Virus record (IMG/VR): IMGVR_UViG_3300039159_000052
Location: 1-29,052 of that record
DNA from: a virus
Strand: one strand, 5' to 3'
Length of the DNA stretch: 29,052 bases
Positions 8,783-16,519 of this stretch are shown piece after piece (position 1 is the stretch's first letter; every line of letters begins with the position of its first letter). The position numbers and the translations under genes are program-made. Below the pieces are notes generated by a model that saw only the letters and a list, made by a program, of their open reading frames with translations, was not told the DNA's origin and did not search any database.

Positions 8783-9792
8783 TTCATGTTCTCCTTTTGT
8801 GCTTTAACTAGATCGTTAAGGGAAGTGGCATAGTCCACCGGCTCGATAGCTGAGATGCTATCAATGTTTGCAATCTTTGGCAAGTCAATGAATTCCTGAC
8901 CAAAGCTAGACGCAAAGCTCAGGTCACAAGTCTCATAGTATTCACACCTACGCATGTATGAAAAGCAACTTGAGCCACGCTTAGGAAAGAAACGAAGCTC
9001 ACTGTAGGTATCAATCTGCTGGTTGATAAGCAGTTGATCTTGCAACCACTCAGCCTTCTTATATACAGGCTTGATGAATGAGAACTGCACCCACCGCTGC
9101 TCAGTAGCAGAGTAGATGGTGTACATTACTTCGTAATCAGAAGCGCCAAGGCTGTCAATAACAGTGCTATAACCTAGTGCTTGGTCACTGTTACTGTACA
9201 TGCAGGGGTCAATATTACTCAGCCCTGTAGTCTTGTTCTCCTTGACTCGGTACTTGCCAGTGTACTTGTTACGAAGAAGCTGGTCGATGTGACCTGAAAA
9301 GAAGTGACCGTCGCCAAAGTCAACAGCAATAGTCTTTTCAATACCAACAGACTCATAATCACCCAAGTCTGTATCTTCTTCCCTGAAAGTGCGGTACGTA
9401 TAAAGTGCCCACACAGCTTCATGGAAACTCTTACCGTTCTTACGCCCCTGCTTACGTTCATCAGCAAGCAAGTCCATGTCCCAAGATAAGAACGCAGCCC
9501 ACACTGCTTTGTTCATGTCTTCAGTAGCATCAAACTCTGCAACGCCTGCACCAACAGCGTGACCGAATGCAAAGGTTGTAGTATTGAGTCGCACCTCAGT
9601 GTTAAGTGCTGCTTGCATCTTCTGCAAAGCAAACTTACGCGGGCAACTGTGGAAGGTTTCTGTCGTAGAGTATGTACGCAAATTACCGTGTGCAACAAGC
9701 TGGGAATAGCGATCTTGCACAGCAGCAGGACTTGCTCCCGTCCCCGGCACTATTTCAGTAACTGCTGTCTCCATGAGTTCATCAAAGTTCAT
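8779..9792 (-). CDS. Cas4/RecB-like PD-(D/E)XK nuclease with Fe-S-type cysteines
   Basis: A 337-residue nuclease. GHAVG gives H79, HIDQLL gives D170 and VKENKT gives E185-x-K187, the catalytic pattern of RecB/Cas4-type PD-(D/E)XK enzymes. One cysteine near the N-terminus (C50 in SCPRKF) and three near the C-terminus (C276, C283, C289) match the split four-cysteine arrangement that binds a 4Fe-4S cluster in Cas4 and AddB proteins. Such nucleases resect DNA ends. The partner here is the overlapping Sak4-like ATPase. ATG 9792 is chosen because GAGGAGAG lies just upstream. The longer reading from 9813 would overlap the previous gene and lacks a ribosome site. It is not a CRISPR component, since no array or other cas gene is present. 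Confidence 0.82.
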   Translation of the reverse strand: MNFDELMETAVTEIVPGTGASPAAVQDRYSQLVAHGNLRTYSTTETFHSCPRKFALQKMQAALNTEVRLNTTTFAFGHAVGAGVAEFDATEDMNKAVWAAFLSWDMDLLADERKQGRKNGKSFHEAVWALYTYRTFREEDTDLGDYESVGIEKTIAVDFGDGHFFSGHIDQLLRNKYTGKYRVKENKTTGLSNIDPCMYSNSDQALGYSTVIDSLGASDYEVMYTIYSATEQRWVQFSFIKPVYKKAEWLQDQLLINQQIDTYSELRFFPKRGSSCFSYMRRCEYYETCDLSFASSFGQEFIDLPKIANIDSISAIEPVDYATSLNDLVKAQKENMK

Positions 9793-9802
9793 GACTCTCT
9801 CC

Positions 9803-10480
9803 TCACAGATCATTGATAGTCAGCTTGCCCACAGCGGAAGCACTCTTACCTTTTCCCTTGGCAGCAGCCTTGACAATCTCAACTTGCGTGTGACTTTGCG
9901 CAGCAGAGATAAGCATTGCAATCTCACTATCATCCAACAACGTCACAGTCTCTGGATAAGAGACAAGCAAAGCATGACTGTTACGCAAGTGCTGGCTCAT
10001 CTGTGGATCTTTGGAAAGCAATGAAGCTTCCAAGGCTGCAAGATTCATAGTCAAGCGATCCATTACTTCCTTAGGCAACTTGCTCATTTCCGGTAGCTCT
10101 TTCATATTAACTCCTGATAGTATCTTCTCTGTCAATGTAAGCGCATCAACTCGCATGGTGAAAGATGGCAGCGAGGCTAGCCTGCTGGCAAGGCGAGAGG
10201 CTTGAAACTCCCACAGTTCTTGCTTCCAGTACTTGCTTGCTAACCACAGAACTTGTTGGCCTACCAATGGCCCAAGCGCTCCACTGCAAACTGCCGGAGG
10301 CCACCAAGCAAGTTTATCCCGCAAGCCCAAGCAATAAGGTAAGTCAAGTGGATGCCGTGCAGGAACTGAATTATGTTGTGTTGTAAAATACCACGCTACT
10401 CCCCGCGCTGTGTGGTAAAACAAACTCTTTGTGCGAAGCTGCGAACTGAAAGTATCTAGTGTGCAAGGTAATGGGGGCAT
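9803..10480 (-). CDS. Hypothetical protein, 225 aa, with strong internal start
   Basis: An open frame starting two bases after the stop of the upstream gene, without any Shine-Dalgarno site of its own, so translation would depend on coupling. The N-terminal 125 residues are rich in Trp, Leu and Arg and have no recognisable domain. The C-terminal 100 residues, from Met at base 10105, are helical and charged (LPEMSKLPKEVMDRLTMNLAALEASLL is cut here to its character: amphipathic helices), with a lysine/glycine-rich linker and the tail LTINDL. That internal Met has a canonical AGGAG five bases upstream. The locus may therefore encode a 225-residue protein, a 100-residue protein, or both. Function unknown; the context is recombination genes. 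Confidence 0.6.
   Translation of the reverse strand: MPPLPCTLDTFSSQLRTKSLFYHTARGVAWYFTTQHNSVPARHPLDLPYCLGLRDKLAWWPPAVCSGALGPLVGQQVLWLASKYWKQELWEFQASRLASRLASLPSFTMRVDALTLTEKILSGVNMKELPEMSKLPKEVMDRLTMNLAALEASLLSKDPQMSQHLRNSHALLVSYPETVTLLDDSEIAMLISAAQSHTQVEIVKAAAKGKGKSASAVGKLTINDL
10105..10116 (-). promoter_or_regulatory. Canonical internal ribosome binding site and ATG
   Basis: On the minus strand CAGGAGTTAAT lies directly before an in-frame ATG (first base 10105) inside the gene at 9803-10480. It is one of the best ribosome sites in the leftward block, while the nominal start at 10480 has none. It would produce a 100-residue protein equal to the C-terminal part. Confidence 0.7.
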
Positions 10481-10482
10481 AG

Positions 10483-10722
10483 TTATAGGTTAGTAGAGTA
10501 CACGAGTTCAAAGTCTACTCGCATATGTGTAGCTGATAGAGGTATGCGTGTTATCTTTAACTTAGACCAGCCCACAAGTCCAACCTTGCGGCGAACTGTG
10601 TTCTCGTCACTCTTAGTTTCAATAACTCCTGCTGTCATAGTGCGTGCGTGGTCCTTAGACACCGTGACTGATGCCTTACCGCTGTTCTTTATCTCATTCC
10701 ACACTGCACTGTAGGTACGCAT
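10483..10722 (-). CDS. Hypothetical basic protein, 79 aa
   Basis: Small basic protein with no domain I can name. It begins with an amphipathic helix (TYSAVWNEIKNSGKASVTV) and ends with a beta pattern (HMRVDFELVYS). Its pattern, a short helix followed by a conserved Val-Ser-Lys segment and a basic stretch (TVRRKVGLVGW), suggests a small nucleic-acid-binding fold, but that is only an impression. ATG 10722 is chosen over 10749 because GAGAAGGA precedes it. It is the first gene after the terminator at 10787-10835 and leads into the gene at 9803-10480. Confidence 0.6.
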   Translation of the reverse strand: MRTYSAVWNEIKNSGKASVTVSKDHARTMTAGVIETKSDENTVRRKVGLVGWSKLKITRIPLSATHMRVDFELVYSTNL

Positions 10723-10786
10723 AGTTCTATCCTTCTCTTTGGTCAGCATCCTCAGTGCTATTACGCACGGTATGTAAGGATGCCGG

Positions 10787-10835
10787 CAAAAAAGAAGCCC
10801 AGAAGCTAGTGATTAACTAACGACTGGGCTTTTAA
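10787..10835 (-). terminator. Leftward intrinsic terminator
   Basis: On the minus strand AAGCCCAG (10831-10824) pairs with CTGGGCTT (10802-10795), with a smaller inner hairpin (TAGT...ACTA), followed by CTTTTTTG. It ends the transcript of the 213-residue protein gene upstream. The 209-base gap 10750-10958 also holds a second perfect inverted repeat, GCAAACAG at 10866-10873 and CTGTTTGC at 10884-10891, and otherwise nothing coding that I can support. Confidence 0.8.
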
Positions 10836-10958
10836 ATGTGACTAGCTAACGCAACTTAGCCAATAGCAAACAGAAGCAGGGAACTGTTTGCCTGATCCGC
10901 TTGGATTCGCCACAGGAGACAACACGAAAAATGTTGGATTGCCTGGTAAGCTCAGGGC

Positions 10959-11600
10959 TTACAGCAAATCAATGTCCATAGTGGCTTCAGGAGCATCGAT
11001 CCAGCGCTGGTACTTGTCGCGGATGCGGCTAGCAGCAAGGCCGGTTTCTTCGATGTTGCTGGAAGATGCGATGTAGATGTCCAATTGGTCAACCAACACA
11101 CCCAGCACTTCTTTGTTCGCCTTAGCCTTGGTAGGCTTCTTGAACAGATTGACGTGGTTGTTGATCTTGTCTGCTGGCTTGCCAGTGGCAGCCACCATAA
11201 CAGCAACGTAATCCTGAAAGAACACTTCCCAATCTTCATCTGCCAACGCAGTAGCACCCCGCTGAGTTGGCGGCAAATTGGCGATGTATTCCAGCGTAAG
11301 CTTGGAGTAATCCAGCACAGAAGCGGAGATAGTCTTGCTATCATCATCGCCAAAGGACTCGATCACATCGTCCAGTTGTTCACGGGCACCGTCCACAAAC
11401 ATGCGAGCGATCGCATCCATGATAAGAACAGCTTCCTTGCTTGCTGGCTCCAGCAGGTAAATGCTGACTTCCTCGGCAGTAGGAATAGGCAAGCCAACTT
11501 CCAAGCTTGGCTGTTTCTTGGTCTTGCCAATCTGGTTGCCAGCTTCGTCACGAATAGCGCGTGACTTGAAAGTGAATTTGTTGGACTTGGTAGTGGGCAT
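10959..11600 (-). CDS. Unknown 213-aa protein with acidic DIDLL tail
   Basis: No family recognised. The first 30 residues are basic (SNKFTFKSRAIRDEAGNQIGKTKKQ), the middle is a helical bundle (KEAVLIMDAIARMFVDGAREQLDDVIESFGDDD region), and the protein ends APEATMDIDLL. That acidic-hydrophobic tail resembles partner-binding tails of replication proteins and is nearly the same as the end of the 214-residue protein at 17674. The gene has its own promoter candidate (perfect TTGACA), a leader with a perfect hairpin (GCTAGT-ATTT-ACTAGC, 11619-11634), GGAG before the ATG, and its own terminator. It is therefore a separate, probably strongly expressed unit inside the replication block. An abundant DNA-binding or replication accessory role is a guess. 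Confidence 0.8.
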   Translation of the reverse strand: MPTTKSNKFTFKSRAIRDEAGNQIGKTKKQPSLEVGLPIPTAEEVSIYLLEPASKEAVLIMDAIARMFVDGAREQLDDVIESFGDDDSKTISASVLDYSKLTLEYIANLPPTQRGATALADEDWEVFFQDYVAVMVAATGKPADKINNHVNLFKKPTKAKANKEVLGVLVDQLDIYIASSSNIEETGLAASRIRDKYQRWIDAPEATMDIDLL

Positions 11601-11703
11601 GTTAGGCTCCGGTTGGTTGCTAGTATTTACTAGCGGGTTGGTGGCAAGTTGCCAAGAGGGAAGCTGAGAACTTTTGACTGGTGAATCTCAAACCAGAACA
11701 ATC

Positions 11704-11732
11704 AGTGTCTCACAGGGTCGATACGTTGTCAA
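11704..11732 (-). promoter_or_regulatory. Candidate sigma70 promoter for the 213-aa protein gene
   Basis: On the minus strand there is a perfect -35 box TTGACA (11732-11727), a 17-base spacer, and a weak -10 box GACACT (11709-11704, three of six). It lies in the only sizeable gap of this part of the block (11601-11783) and directs transcription into the gene at 10959-11600 with a leader of about 100 bases. Confidence 0.5.
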
Positions 11733-11783
11733 CCCCTTCGCACTAATCATTATTTGCTTGGTAATACGAGGTCTTGTAGTAAC

Positions 11784-12176
11784 TCAGAACACTGCCGACA
11801 TCTTCTGCTTCTCAACTACGCACTTATCCTTGGGAAGCTCAAAGGACATAATAGCCACCCGGTAACTGTCAATCGCAGGAGACTCTCGGAAGTTAACGTA
11901 GAGGAGTTGGTTATCTGGTACTTTGTTCCACTCCATTTCTGTTGGCATGTTATTATGCACCCACACAATAGAATACCAACGAGCGTGGTGGTAGATAGCG
12001 CTAGCAGACTCTGATAGCGAGATAGTAATCGCAGCCTTGGTCATGACAACTCGAATGTTAGTGTGGCAAAGACACTTGGCTGCCTCAGAAAGTTCATTGA
12101 TAGGCCAGTACTTGACGCGATAAGCAAGTTGTGTTTTCTGGCGGTCAGGAGAAGAAAGTTTAAGAAAGAGGCTCAT
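11784..12176 (-). CDS. Hypothetical protein, 130 aa
   Basis: Unknown protein. It has a mixed alpha/beta look: a helix SEAAKCLCHTNIRVVMTKAAI, then strands around ARWYSIVWVHNNMP and NQLLYVNFRESPAIDSYRVAIMS. No catalytic motif is seen. An upstream extension to 12278 is rejected because it would overlap the previous gene by 77 bases, while ATG 12176 sits 25 bases after that gene's stop with a GAGA-type weak ribosome site. It is the last gene of the promoter-proximal leftward cluster, followed by the separate unit at 10959-11732. Confidence 0.65.
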   Translation of the reverse strand: MSLFLKLSSPDRQKTQLAYRVKYWPINELSEAAKCLCHTNIRVVMTKAAITISLSESASAIYHHARWYSIVWVHNNMPTEMEWNKVPDNQLLYVNFRESPAIDSYRVAIMSFELPKDKCVVEKQKMSAVF

Positions 12177-12201
12177 GATTGTTCTCTGTTGTAGTAAAAA
12201 G

Positions 12202-13425
12202 TTAAAAGGGTGCGTCAGGTGTTGTGTCAAAGATGCTAGGCTTTGCGACAGCAGGCTTAACCTTACCATCCCCACCATTCTTCATATCATGCCGGCGAGA
12301 GAGGATTCTCCACTGAGCTTGTGCTTGTAAGAACTTAGGCAAGGTAGCAAAGCTATCTCGCTTAGGTTCAGGTGGCATAACATCTAATGCTTCTGCCTTG
12401 CGGTCAAACCCAGCAAAGAACTCACTTGTTGCTTCACGTTCTTCTTTAGTCACTTCGTCTGTTCCTTGGTTACCGTTAGTTCCCTGCCCTGCTACGTTAC
12501 TGAGCAGTGTGAAAGAAGAATAGAAATCACGAATAATTGCGTGTGTGTTATTAAGTCTAGTACGTATGAAGAACATGATCTCATTGCCAACGTCACAAGT
12601 CTCTAAAATAGCTATTTGCACATCTTCAACATCATCTAGGTTCCACTCCTCTGGCTTGCTATCTGCGCTCATGAAGATAGTCTTAAATGTCTCACGCCTA
12701 CCAGCAGGGTAACGTGGATCATTTTTCATCTGAATATCAATCCAGTTCCACACCTTGGTAAGATCAATGCGCTTGTACACACTAGAAGCATTTACAGTTA
12801 GCAGTGCGTCAGTCCTAGCTTTTATTTGCTCAGCCGTGTTAAGGTTAGACTTGCCAGTTTCCCATGCTGTCTTTATCTCAAACGCTTCGTCTACCCACGA
12901 GGCCAGATTCTGCCATGTTAGATTGTTGTTGGCAGCGCTTATGCGATACAGGGGAAACTCCAGACGCTTGCTGGTAGCGTAGTGGTACCAACTCACAAGC
13001 TTAAGAAGCCTCCCGCCTGTTGCCACCGTAACATCCCATGATGGCAAGCTTGGCGTAAGAGTCTTCCAGAGATGCAAAGCAGTAGCATGAGGTTGCCAGA
13101 TAGCATCTATAGCATACATAATGGCAGAAATGCTCAGCCGTAACTCAAGCTGGTCACTGTCTACGCTACACCATGCTATAGACTCCGCAACTTCTAATTC
13201 ATGCTTGAGTTTAACAATGAGTTTCTCTAGTGGCATGGCATAGACAGGATGCAATAGCCCATCTATTGCTGATGACAGTGTATTTATAACAGGCCAGCCA
13301 TGAGAACACAGTGCCTCTACTCGGGCAAGTGCAAGGCCGCTGCGTGGGCAGTAGATGATGTTAGATGCAATGCTAGCATTACGGGCGGGCTTCGGGGAGG
13401 TAGAAGACTTTGCAGGTATGGACAT
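12202..13425 (-). CDS. Unknown 407-aa protein with SSB-like C-terminal tail
   Basis: No family recognised. The body is largely helical. A middle segment carries many Trp, Asn and charged residues (VWNWIDIQMKNDPRYPAGRR), and the C-terminal 90 residues are low-complexity and charged (NGNQGTDEVTKEEREATSEFF). The protein ends PSIFDTTPDAPF, an acidic stretch closed by Pro-Phe. This looks like the D-x-x-P-F tail by which bacterial SSB recruits partner proteins. Its place directly after the SF1 helicase gene suggests a replication or recombination accessory. The tail similarity is seen in the sequence; the role is inference. The ribosome site is a modest GGA before the ATG. Confidence 0.75.
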   Translation of the reverse strand: MSIPAKSSTSPKPARNASIASNIIYCPRSGLALARVEALCSHGWPVINTLSSAIDGLLHPVYAMPLEKLIVKLKHELEVAESIAWCSVDSDQLELRLSISAIMYAIDAIWQPHATALHLWKTLTPSLPSWDVTVATGGRLLKLVSWYHYATSKRLEFPLYRISAANNNLTWQNLASWVDEAFEIKTAWETGKSNLNTAEQIKARTDALLTVNASSVYKRIDLTKVWNWIDIQMKNDPRYPAGRRETFKTIFMSADSKPEEWNLDDVEDVQIAILETCDVGNEIMFFIRTRLNNTHAIIRDFYSSFTLLSNVAGQGTNGNQGTDEVTKEEREATSEFFAGFDRKAEALDVMPPEPKRDSFATLPKFLQAQAQWRILSRRHDMKNGGDGKVKPAVAKPSIFDTTPDAPF

Positions 13426-13475
13426 AATAATTCCAATGAAAAAGTGAGGTGAATAGTAGAAAGTGAGAGTAAAAT

Positions 13476-15455
13476 TTATTCCATGTCTTCATTATTAGAT
13501 GCTACCCTTCCTCTCTCTTTAGCTTTATGTGCAAAGAATGCAATCTTCTCTGACAAGGTAGTCCCTGGTATCACCGGGCGAGCAGCCCCACGACTAAGAC
13601 TGTTTGCATGGGTGCCAATATCACCCTCGCATATGATATACAGTTCTTGCTTAGCCCTGGTAACAGCAGTATAAAGCAGTTCACGAGATAGCATGGTTGC
13701 ATGACTATTGTGTAAGAATAGAAACACACGCTGCCACTCTGAGCCTTGGCTCTTATGGACAGTTAGTGCATAGCCAAACAGCATGCTATTCAGCTGGCCT
13801 GCATTATTCAGAATTTCCTTCTTGTCAAGATCAGGAATGTAGACTGTAATGGTATGGCTGGCCAAGTTCTTACTAGACTCGTCAGCACCAGCAAGATTGT
13901 CCAAAGCATTAAGAACTTCATCAGCAGTCATGCGTACATCTTGCTTCATGGTAGACTCAGGATCAACGCCCCAGCGATTAAGAGTCTTAGTAGCAAGAAC
14001 TGGAACTTTGCCAGCATAACCCGGTGTCGGTGCAATGCGCAAGATGATAGCCTCATGCCTGTCAACTAGTACACGATCACCAACAGCGAGATAGTGGCGC
14101 TCAAACCTAGCAATCACCTCGTGTACAACCTCACCAACATTACCATCTTCATCCTTGCGAGTCTTGCCAAGATAGTCAGCAATAATTCTGTTCAGTTCTA
14201 CCGTACCAAAAGACTTGTTAAATGGGCACAGAATCATGTCGTTCTCAGGATCATAAGTCTTAGCCTTGATACTAGCAGGCAAGAATGTCTTCATCATGTT
14301 AATGGCATTGTCAGAATCCACACGCTTTTTCCACGGGTGAATAGTAAGCTTGCCATGCTCCTTGCGATCAATAGTCACTGGCTCATTCAGTTTACGCGGC
14401 AAGGCCATGTTATCCAGCTCGTGCCATGCAATAGTAGAAGGAGTAAATAATGCCTTCTCTTGTGTGTTAGTACGCAACGCGGTAGCAATAGAAATAATGG
14501 GAGATAGCAAGGCCTGCCGATATACATGAGTCAGTTCTATAGTGCGCAGCTCTGCCAGCTTGAATCCCAAGATACTGGGACCAAAAACCGGCGGAAGCTG
14601 ATTCAAGTCACCCAAGAATACAAACTGCGTCCTTGCGCTTAGTGGCAGTGCATTCATAACTTGATCGTACAAGTCTGTACCTATCATGCTTGATTCCTCA
14701 AAGATGATGGTGCTAATATGCGGCAGTGGATTCATACTATTGCGGCTTGGCTCGAACCTCATGGTAGTAGTCATTTTGCCCTCCATTGTGGTATCTGCAA
14801 CCTCGTAGTAATTCGGTGCATACTCCAACAGCTTATGAATAGTAATGCAGTGCTTTTGTAGATGCTCCGGCAATCGCTTACGGATGTTGTTCACTGCTTT
14901 GTTAGTAAATCCACAAATAACAATACCAGGCGCACCTTTAGGGAGATGCTTAGTCTCAGCACTCAGTGGCACCATGTGGCTAGCACGTTGAATCCTGCCA
15001 ATGAGTTCTTGTGTAACAGTAGTTTTGCCAGTGCCAGCCGCGCCAATAAGACAAAAGCTCTTACCTTGCAAACCTAACTCAATAGCCGCAAGTTGCTCAG
15101 GGTTAAAGGTCGTAGCGTTGCGGACCTTTTCGCCTGCATTCTCTGGTAAAGAGGACAGAGTTAGTGGCACGTCAACAGCAGCAATGATGGTACTAGCAAT
15201 AATGGTACTAGCTTGGCTACTATGTGCAGTAGCTTGGCTATTGTGTGCGCTATTGTGTGCACTAGCTTGGCTGGTATGTATGGCTTTGTTAGCTTGTCCC
15301 CACTGCATAGCAGATAGGTTTCCACTCTCAGTAGCAACCTTGTCATTTGCTGCAATGGATGAAGCAAGGGCAAGTGCTTGAGCAGTAGCAGCTTTCGCTG
15401 CCAGTCTAGCTTTTGCGGCTGCAACTATCTCAGCCATTGTGTTTGATGTTGTCAT
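13476..15455 (-). CDS. RecD/Dda-like superfamily 1 DNA helicase
   Basis: A 659-residue SF1B helicase. After a repetitive, probably flexible N-terminal 100 residues it shows a Q-like motif FNPEQLAAI, Walker A GAAGTGKTT (138-146) and a Walker B strand IIFEESSM (251-257, E-E-S-S where DEAS is usual). Motif III is GDLNQLPPV (282-290), a UvrD-C type motif YALTVHKSQGSEWQ lies near 560, and motif VI LLYTAVTRAKQELY lies near 590-600. This order matches RecD2/Dda/TraA-type 5'-3' helicases, which in phages act in replication restart, origin opening or recombination. Residues about 59-92 are short repeats of SQA, AHNS and STIIA. GGAG lies ten bases before the ATG. Confidence 0.92.
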   Translation of the reverse strand: MTTSNTMAEIVAAAKARLAAKAATAQALALASSIAANDKVATESGNLSAMQWGQANKAIHTSQASAHNSAHNSQATAHSSQASTIIASTIIAAVDVPLTLSSLPENAGEKVRNATTFNPEQLAAIELGLQGKSFCLIGAAGTGKTTVTQELIGRIQRASHMVPLSAETKHLPKGAPGIVICGFTNKAVNNIRKRLPEHLQKHCITIHKLLEYAPNYYEVADTTMEGKMTTTMRFEPSRNSMNPLPHISTIIFEESSMIGTDLYDQVMNALPLSARTQFVFLGDLNQLPPVFGPSILGFKLAELRTIELTHVYRQALLSPIISIATALRTNTQEKALFTPSTIAWHELDNMALPRKLNEPVTIDRKEHGKLTIHPWKKRVDSDNAINMMKTFLPASIKAKTYDPENDMILCPFNKSFGTVELNRIIADYLGKTRKDEDGNVGEVVHEVIARFERHYLAVGDRVLVDRHEAIILRIAPTPGYAGKVPVLATKTLNRWGVDPESTMKQDVRMTADEVLNALDNLAGADESSKNLASHTITVYIPDLDKKEILNNAGQLNSMLFGYALTVHKSQGSEWQRVFLFLHNSHATMLSRELLYTAVTRAKQELYIICEGDIGTHANSLSRGAARPVIPGTTLSEKIAFFAHKAKERGRVASNNEDME

Positions 15456-15460
15456 GACTA

Positions 15461-15703
15461 TTATGCTCCGCTGTTATCAATAGTGTCTGATGCTGACTTG
15501 GTTGGCTTGACTGCTCGCACCTTGATTACCTTGATTACCTTAATCTTATTAACTTCGTCGCCATTAGCGTACAAGCGATCAAAGAATGCACTACGTGTGG
15601 CTTCACTAATCAACCAGAAGTCAGAGTTGCACTCATTAAAAAGACCAGACAATGCACGGTACTGTGAGTCATTAAGAGGCTTAGTATGGGTAGTTACGTT
15701 CAT
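15461..15703 (-). CDS. Hypothetical protein, 80 aa, with IKV repeat
   Basis: Small protein of unknown function. An N-terminal helical segment (DSQYRALSGLFNECNSDFWLI) is followed by a basic repeat IKVIKVIKV encoded by near-perfect nine-base tandem copies at about 15519-15545, and then a Ser/Thr-rich end. It lies five bases upstream of the helicase gene. The ribosome site is poor (GAAAGA). The 172-base gap upstream carries a promoter candidate at 15776-15804. Confidence 0.6.
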   Translation of the reverse strand: MNVTTHTKPLNDSQYRALSGLFNECNSDFWLISEATRSAFFDRLYANGDEVNKIKVIKVIKVRAVKPTKSASDTIDNSGA

Positions 15704-15775
15704 AGTATTCTTTCAGGATAAGGAAATAGTGAGAAGGAAAACTAACGGCGCAGAGAAAATCCCTACCAATGTTTG

Positions 15776-15804
15776 ACACTAGCACAAGAAAAAAGTTCCA
15801 TCAA
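15776..15804 (-). promoter_or_regulatory. Candidate secondary leftward promoter
   Basis: On the minus strand TTGATG (15804-15799), a 17-base spacer, and TAGTGT (15781-15776) preceded by TGC, giving an extended -10 form. It lies in the gap between the first and second leftward genes and points to the small gene and the helicase. Four and three of six consensus positions match, so it is only a candidate. Confidence 0.35.
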
Positions 15805-15875
15805 CAGTAGAAAGATTTCTCATGACTTTATGCTTGGTTAATACCGCCGTTGATAGCATGCATGTACATGGCTTG

Positions 15876-16475
15876 TCAGGTTTCTTCATCATCTAATCCT
15901 AGCATCTTGTTGTAGTCAGCATCACTAATGTATGGCTTGACATTGCCACTGTCAAGACTGGCGATGTCAAGACTGACGGTGTCAGCGTTGTCAAGCGCCT
16001 CATTGTGCTCCTTGTTAAACTCTGTCTGTCTGGCAGGAGTGAGGTACACAACTACCGCTTCATCCTCAGTCACAAGCCTAATAACTTCCTCACCAAAGAG
16101 TTGCCAAGTGTGCATGTTATTAATACCAAGCAGCTCCACAATCCTATCATATGCTAACTTCTCACCGCCTGCATGAGATGCAGGCATGAACATATTAGCA
16201 TTCAATGTCTTGACTACTCCAGCAGCCTTGTATTCTTCGTCATTGATAACAACAGCCCCAGTTCGCTTGAATGAATACAGTGCATCATTGGCCCCCGCCA
16301 CCGTATAAAAGGTTCCAAGTGTTTCTCTCTTTCCCTTTCTTTGTGCTCTCACTGTGTATTGTGGGTACAGTATTCCCTCATCGTAACGCAATGACACTGT
16401 TATTCCAGGCTCTAACTTAGCCTGCAAGTCCTTGAGTGCTTGCTTGAAATTTGCCCAGGGTTCAAATGTTGGCAT
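15876..16475 (-). CDS. Unknown 199-aa protein, first gene of leftward block
   Basis: Promoter-proximal leftward gene, so probably among the first proteins made. No family recognised. The N-terminal part has a beta pattern (ITVSLRYDEGILYPQYTVRAQRK) with a basic patch (AQRKGKRET). The middle is mixed (AYDRIVELLGINNMHTWQLF) and the C-terminal 60 residues are strongly acidic, ending GLDDEET. The basic-then-acidic layout would suit a small regulatory or host-takeover protein, but nothing proves this. ATG 16475 is chosen because AAAGGAT lies before it. The longer frame from 16571 would run through the repeat-rich leader. A stretch of about 150 bases separates the predicted transcription start from the ATG. 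Confidence 0.75.
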   Translation of the reverse strand: MPTFEPWANFKQALKDLQAKLEPGITVSLRYDEGILYPQYTVRAQRKGKRETLGTFYTVAGANDALYSFKRTGAVVINDEEYKAAGVVKTLNANMFMPASHAGGEKLAYDRIVELLGINNMHTWQLFGEEVIRLVTEDEAVVVYLTPARQTEFNKEHNEALDNADTVSLDIASLDSGNVKPYISDADYNKMLGLDDEET

Positions 16476-16519
16476 GTTGTATCCTTTGATGTATGGCTGC
16501 GCAGATGGTGCGTAGATGC

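Noticed and set aside
9793-9813. Upstream ATG at 9813 for the Cas4-like nuclease
   Set aside because: It overlaps the previous gene's end and lacks a ribosome site, while its first codons themselves form the GAGGAGAG site for ATG 9792.
11085-11564. 159-residue plus-strand frame opposite the 213-aa gene
   Set aside because: The minus-strand gene has promoter, ribosome site and terminator; the plus frame has none of these.
12177-12278. N-terminal extension of the 130-aa protein to 12278
   Set aside because: It would overlap the end of the 407-aa gene by 77 bases, and the internal ATG at 12176 falls just after that gene's stop.
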